A stretch of DNA of 64,000 nucleotides from CAZFZT01 sp964523675 (GTDB taxonomy: Bacteria > Planctomycetota > Phycisphaerae > Phycisphaerales > SM1A02): positions 1-64,000 of the forward strand of contig CAZFZT010000002.1 of assembly GCA_964523675.1 (NCBI GenBank), written 5' to 3'. Positions 62,335 to 64,000 of the stretch are shown one piece after another (positions within the stretch are counted from its first letter, which is position 1; each line of letters begins with the position of its first letter). The translations under genes and the position numbers were made by a program. Below the pieces are notes generated by a model. It made no database searches, had not been told where the DNA came from, and was given only the letters and a program-made list of their open reading frames with translations.

Positions 62335-62461
62335 GCCACGGAGGGTCACGGAGGGCAACAGAGGAGAGCAGAGAGAATCTTGTCGGGCTGTTTTGGGCGC
62401 ATCCATGCTTTGCCCCTCTCCGTGGCACTTCGTGGCCCTCCGTGTTTCGTGCTGTCTCAAG
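62335..62461. repeat. CCACGGAG-type palindromic element between addB and addA
   Basis: The left arm GCCACGGAGGGTCACGGAGG (from 62335) and the right arm CCGTGGCACTTCGTGGCCCT (62420-62439), followed by CCGTG, are inverted relatives with an internal direct repeat of CCACGGAG. It fills the space between the addB stop at 62466 and the likely addA start at 62302. It belongs to the same group as 28678-28782 and 41732-41897. Confidence 0.75.
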
Positions 62462-62465
62462 AGAA

Positions 62466-64000
62466 TCATGCGTCCGTCTCCAGCGCCGCTTCTTGATCAG
62501 CTCTGCCCAGCACGTTGGTCTGGCAGATATTGGCGAAGTCGTCGAAAGCCGCATTGAAGTCGTCGTTCATCATGAAATGACCGGCGCGAATGTTGCGCAC
62601 GACTTCTCTTGCCGCATCAATTGCTTCCTCAAGTTGCTCGTCGGTCCAGCGGGCCGCGCAGAACTCCACCGCCTTGACGTCCTTCGGCAGGTTGATGTAG
62701 CCCAGCTGAATGTCACCGCCATAACCGCACTGCGCGGCCAGATGTCTATAAAGAGGCAGCTGCAGATCGATCCACGTGCCGTCGTATCTTTCCTTGCCAT
62801 GATGGGCTTTCATGGGCGTGTCGCCGCGATCACTAGTCTTGTAATCACTGATTCGGAAACACTCCTCGCCTTCATGGAAGTCGATGCGGTCGATGGTGCC
62901 GGTGACGACAATCGGTTGCTGATCCGGGAGGTCAAGCGTGCAATCCTGAAGGCGAAACTCGCATTGCACGATCCGCCATCCCTCGGAGCGCGTGCGCGCC
63001 TGAAAGCGGGCGAAGCCCTCGAAACGCCGCGAAAGTCGATCGAGCTGGATGCGCACCGCCGGCGGGGGGCGCTTTCCGTAGCGGTTTGCAGCGATGCGAT
63101 TGAGTTGATCGGCAAGGTGCTTGTAGATTTGCTCAGGATCCGTACACTCGCGCGCGGACTCATCATTGCCGAAGTGCTGAAGGACTTCGTGAGCGAGAAT
63201 GCCGAAGGCGAGAGGATCAAGTTCGTCGCCGTCATCACCGATCGATTCGAGCCGTTCGACATTCGCAAGGTACCACCGAAACGGGCACTGGAGGTACTGG
63301 CGGAATGCGGTGACACGGATGCGTGCAAGCGGTTGTGGGTCGTTGAGCGGCTGATAGACCTTAAACTCACATCGTGCCGCGGCAGCTGGCGCGCCGATCG
63401 GCACTGGCCGATGGAGGGCCCTGTGCTCATCGGATAAGCGCAGCACGCGCGCGGGCAGGTGCTGTGCATCGCAGGCGAGGAGCAGGCGGCTGGGCGTGAG
63501 CGGATCGCCTTCCGGACCGCGCCGTCCCGCGATCAGCGTCAGACTGCGGCTCCGGTCGATGGCATGGAGCAGATACGCGTCCCGCGCATAGCGCGTTTCG
63601 CTCGTCTGGAGTCCGAGCGCGCCGCGCAGCGCATTGGGCAGGAACTCATCCGACGTGATCGACTGAGGTACGGAGCCGTCATTGACGCCCATGACAATGA
63701 GGTTCGGCGCAGCATCATGGTGCAACTCAAGCCAGCCCAGCGCTTCAATATCGCCTTCGTGCGGATGTATCGCAAGCGATTGCTCTGAGCATGCGAGCAG
63801 AAGCAGCGTCAAGGCGGTGGCTGCGTCGCACTGTGGCTGCAATTGCTGGTCGATCGCAGCAAGTTCCTCCAGCGCATCGCGGATACCGGTGCACGCTTCG
63901 CGCCCCGCTGCATAGGGTCGGCGCAGTTGTGCGTCGCTGGGATGATGAACAGTGTTGTAATACACTGCTTCGAGGATGCTCAGTGTTGGCGCTATCCAAT
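62466..64000 (-). CDS. addB: AddB-like PD-(D/E)xK nuclease, C-terminal part (runs off right edge)
   Basis: This is the C-terminal 511 residues of the AddB-like partner of AddA. The frame stays open to the window edge (APTLSILEAVYYNTVHHPSD), so an apparent GTG start at 63965 is not the real one. NLIVMGVNDGSVPQSITSDEF belongs to the inactive helicase part. The nuclease domain begins at RVTAFRQYLQCPFRWYLANVE and has FGILAHEVLQHF, VTGTIDRIDFHEGEECFRISDYKTSDRG with the catalytic Asp and Lys, and DLQLPLYRHL. The classic AddB iron-sulphur cluster needs one early Cys and a CxxCx5C at the end. Only the early Cys (QCPFRW) and a single late Cys (ANICQTN) are present, so the cluster is probably missing. 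Confidence 0.85.
   Translation of the reverse strand, partial: WIAPTLSILEAVYYNTVHHPSDAQLRRPYAAGREACTGIRDALEELAAIDQQLQPQCDAATALTLLLLACSEQSLAIHPHEGDIEALGWLELHHDAAPNLIVMGVNDGSVPQSITSDEFLPNALRGALGLQTSETRYARDAYLLHAIDRSRSLTLIAGRRGPEGDPLTPSRLLLACDAQHLPARVLRLSDEHRALHRPVPIGAPAAAARCEFKVYQPLNDPQPLARIRVTAFRQYLQCPFRWYLANVERLESIGDDGDELDPLAFGILAHEVLQHFGNDESARECTDPEQIYKHLADQLNRIAANRYGKRPPPAVRIQLDRLSRRFEGFARFQARTRSEGWRIVQCEFRLQDCTLDLPDQQPIVVTGTIDRIDFHEGEECFRISDYKTSDRGDTPMKAHHGKERYDGTWIDLQLPLYRHLAAQCGYGGDIQLGYINLPKDVKAVEFCAARWTDEQLEEAIDAAREVVRNIRAGHFMMNDDFNAAFDDFANICQTNVLGRADQEAALETDA

Noticed and set aside
62303..62554. N-terminal extension of AddA
   Set aside because: It translates a palindromic repeat and overlaps the addB end; the helicase domain starts after the ATG at 62302.

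Overview
The window is a 64 kb piece of a GC-rich bacterial chromosome that looks planctomycetal, most likely class Phycisphaerae. Two secreted proteins (11743-14220 minus, 22213-23478 plus) end in paired dockerin-like loops of the type DxDGSGxVGVPDLLILLGAWG, which are characteristic of that lineage. The GldA/GldF/GldG/DUF4340-type transporter set and the long-leader signal peptides fit the same assignment. A run of ten Ns at 32793-32802 shows that this is a scaffold, and one gene is split by that gap. No rRNA, tRNA or CRISPR was seen.

Layout. (1) 1-11.5 kb is a cell-surface or glycan-type locus: the start of an aldehyde dehydrogenase, a glutamine-dependent asparagine synthetase-like amidotransferase, a GT4 glycosyltransferase, a CDP-alcohol phosphatidyltransferase, a nucleotidyltransferase, and three paralogous 'sugar-transfer associated' ATP-grasp proteins. 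Two of these ATP-grasp genes follow a cobalamin-binding radical SAM gene (HpnP-like) in one minus-strand operon. A REP-associated tyrosine transposase with its REP hairpins sits between the convergent ATP-grasp genes. (2) 11.7-26.7 kb is mixed housekeeping and secreted genes: a LamG/SGNH-like secreted protein, an ALDH7-type dehydrogenase, birA, an SLBB polysaccharide-export lipoprotein, a haem-motif membrane protein, a rimB-rimK pair, a propeller-like secreted protein, homocysteine methyltransferase, a Cof-type HAD phosphatase, an APH-like kinase and a cold-shock protein. (3) 27-33.5 kb is a gliding-type ABC transporter operon. (4) 33.5-37.5 kb holds a CPBP protease, peptidase E, a lipoprotein and nuoF, all on the minus strand. 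(5) 37.6-59 kb is a type II secretion/type IV pilus-like operon in the order F-G-H-I-J-K-L-M/C-D-lipoprotein. (6) 59-64 kb holds the AddA and AddB recombination helicase/nuclease genes.

The standout is the secretin of region 5. It is about 4062 residues long and consists of a signal peptide, an N0-like domain, about 41 consecutive N1-like (Secretin_N type) repeats and a C-terminal secretin barrel. Ordinary secretins carry two to four such periplasmic domains. If the repeats stack as rings, the channel would have a periplasmic tube of the order of 100 nm, which would suit the very deep, invaginated planctomycetal periplasm. The partner gene just upstream fuses a GspM/PilO-like stalk to a GspC/PilP-like domain, the usual docking partner for the N0 end of a secretin.

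A second theme is a population of short imperfect palindromes and short-period tandem repeats. Some are intergenic, some sit exactly at gene starts (gspJ, gspK, addA), and some lie in frame inside conserved proteins (the ALDH7-type dehydrogenase, the radical SAM protein and the giant secretin). They resemble in concept the palindromic elements known inside Rickettsia genes. All calls come from reading the sequence; no database search was possible.
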